NCBI GenBank assembly: GCA_029287305.1
Contig: JARFRJ010000210.1
Coordinates: 1-7,363 of the forward strand
Origin: Hyphomonas sp.
GTDB lineage: Bacteria > Pseudomonadota > Alphaproteobacteria > Caulobacterales > Hyphomonadaceae
Reading direction: 5' to 3'
DNA: 7,363 bases
Below the pieces are notes generated by a model. That model worked only from the letters and a program-made list of their open reading frames with translations. It was not told where the DNA came from and did no database searches. Of this stretch, positions 6,814 to 7,363 are shown in pieces. Each line of letters begins with the position of its first letter. The stretch's first letter is position 1. The position numbers and the translations under genes were made by a program.

Positions 6814-6887
6814 CGGAGCGAGAGGATTCGAACCTCCGACCCCCGCTCCCCCAGAGCGGTGCGCTAACCGGGCTGCGCCACGCTCCG
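6810..6887 (-). tRNA. tRNA-Pro, anticodon GGG
   Basis: The reverse strand folds into a complete cloverleaf of 78 bases including an encoded CCA (plus 6810-6812). The acceptor stem CGGAGCG (5' end at 6887) pairs with CGCTCCG, the D stem is GCGC/GCGC with a 10-base loop, and the anticodon stem CCGCT/AGCGG holds the loop CTGGGGG, giving anticodon GGG, which reads CCC and CCU. The T stem GGAGG/CCTCT has one G-U pair and the normal loop TTCGAAT. The discriminator is A. The GGGGGTCGGAGGTTC stretch is as in bacterial proline tRNAs. Confidence 0.97.
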
Positions 6888-6909
6888 ACACTATTTCAGC
6901 TCGTCAAAT

Positions 6910-6938
6910 CCAATATGCGTTTTTATAGCTCCTGTCAA
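6910..6938 (-). promoter_or_regulatory. Promoter of tRNA-Pro
   Basis: On the reverse strand a perfect TTGACA (plus 6933-6938) is followed after 17 bases by TATTGG (plus 6910-6915). Transcription would start near 6903, about 16 bases before the mature tRNA 5' end. The strong -35 box with a loose -10 box is usual for alphaproteobacterial sigma-70 promoters. Confidence 0.55.
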
Positions 6939-7363
6939 TTTATCCAATTGAGCAGGTTTGGAGCGATGTTCAAATTGGTTTTGCAGCTTGGCGAAAACGC
7001 TTGACCCGCAACGGGCCGCGCAAGGCTGCCGTGAAAAATCAATAATACAGAACATTTTCAGGCTTCCATATCAGGGCAAGGGGATTGGGACACTATGCCT
7101 GTGACCTTGAATGAAGGGGCACCCGCATCTGGCGTTGCAGCTTAAAAGAGCGCGCGATGTCAAAGCCTTTTCCAATTTAAATTATCCGATTCTACCTGCG
7201 GGCTGGCTGGAAACCATTGGTTAACCCTATCTGATGTAATCTTGCTTAAAGGTAAATAAAATTAACATATTTTGGGTACTTCTAAACAAAAACTAACAAA
7301 ATAGGACAAATTAAGTTTTATTTTGCGTAAAAGGGTAAAAATATTTACCATATTTTATCGTTT
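6939..7363. other. Region without a recognisable gene, AT-rich at its end
   Basis: I find no credible coding frame in these 425 bases. The best short frame is a 16-codon ATG ORF at 7095-7145, with nothing to support it. Bases up to about 7220 have ordinary composition. From about 7230 the sequence becomes very AT-rich: only 23 of the 103 bases at 7261-7363 are G or C. This part contains GGTAAA (7334-7339) with TTTACC (7344-7349) as an inverted repeat; AATTTAAATT (7174-7183) is a palindrome further left. It may be the upstream control region of a gene beyond the window, but no convincing promoter pair is seen. Confidence 0.45.

Noticed and set aside
6779..6887. Attachment site of an integrated element at tRNA-Pro
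   Set aside because: The repeated unit includes only four bases of the tRNA, there is no integrase gene, and the tRNA 3' side leads directly into the core operon.
6795..7004. Plus-strand open frame of 69 codons over the tRNA
   Set aside because: Its first third is the antisense of tRNA-Pro (the EREDSNLRPP-type peptide is a known artefact of reading tRNAs backwards) and the rest has no motif or ribosome binding site.
7095..7145. ATG frame of 16 codons right of the tRNA
   Set aside because: Too short, without a well-placed ribosome binding site or motif.

Overview
The window looks like a core chromosomal region of an alphaproteobacterium of moderate GC content. The gene order is thiL (3' end) - hppA - bamE (reverse strand) - plsX - fabH - ihfA - merR-type regulator, followed by a reverse-strand tRNA-Pro. 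The set plsX-fabH-ihfA-merR and the pair thiL-hppA are familiar arrangements in that class. I cannot name a genus.

Layout. Bases 1-282 hold the last 93 codons of thiamine-monophosphate kinase. A 212-base leader with two TATAAT hexamers and two small hairpins precedes hppA (495-2657), a membrane proton pump driven by pyrophosphate that carries the potassium-independent signature. hppA ends in a strong intrinsic terminator (2689-2721). A non-coding convergent gap follows, and then bamE (2979-3446, reverse strand), an outer-membrane assembly lipoprotein. A 260-base divergent gap leads to plsX (TTG start), which overlaps fabH by four bases. ihfA (GTG start) and a MerR-type regulator (GTG start) follow closely, so 3707-6610 reads as one operon. 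Past it lie a possible 39-codon reverse-strand ORF, an 18-base tandem repeat touching the 3' end of tRNA-Pro(GGG), the tRNA with a recognisable promoter, and about 425 bases with no credible gene that become very AT-rich after about 7230.

How the genes work together. PlsX makes acyl-phosphate for phospholipid synthesis and FabH starts fatty-acid chains, so the operon couples membrane-lipid initiation to a nucleoid protein subunit and a regulator. HppA uses pyrophosphate released by biosynthesis to pump protons. BamE serves envelope assembly. These are housekeeping functions.

I found no mobile element, CRISPR array, toxin-antitoxin pair or defence system, and no strong sign of an undescribed system. 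The points most worth a second look are small: the duplicated tRNA 3' flank with leader-trailer complementarity, an IHF-alpha with unusual residues at conserved positions, the plsX start with an overlapping out-of-frame ORF, the absence of the genes often found before plsX in alphaproteobacteria, and the short reverse-strand ORF beyond merR.
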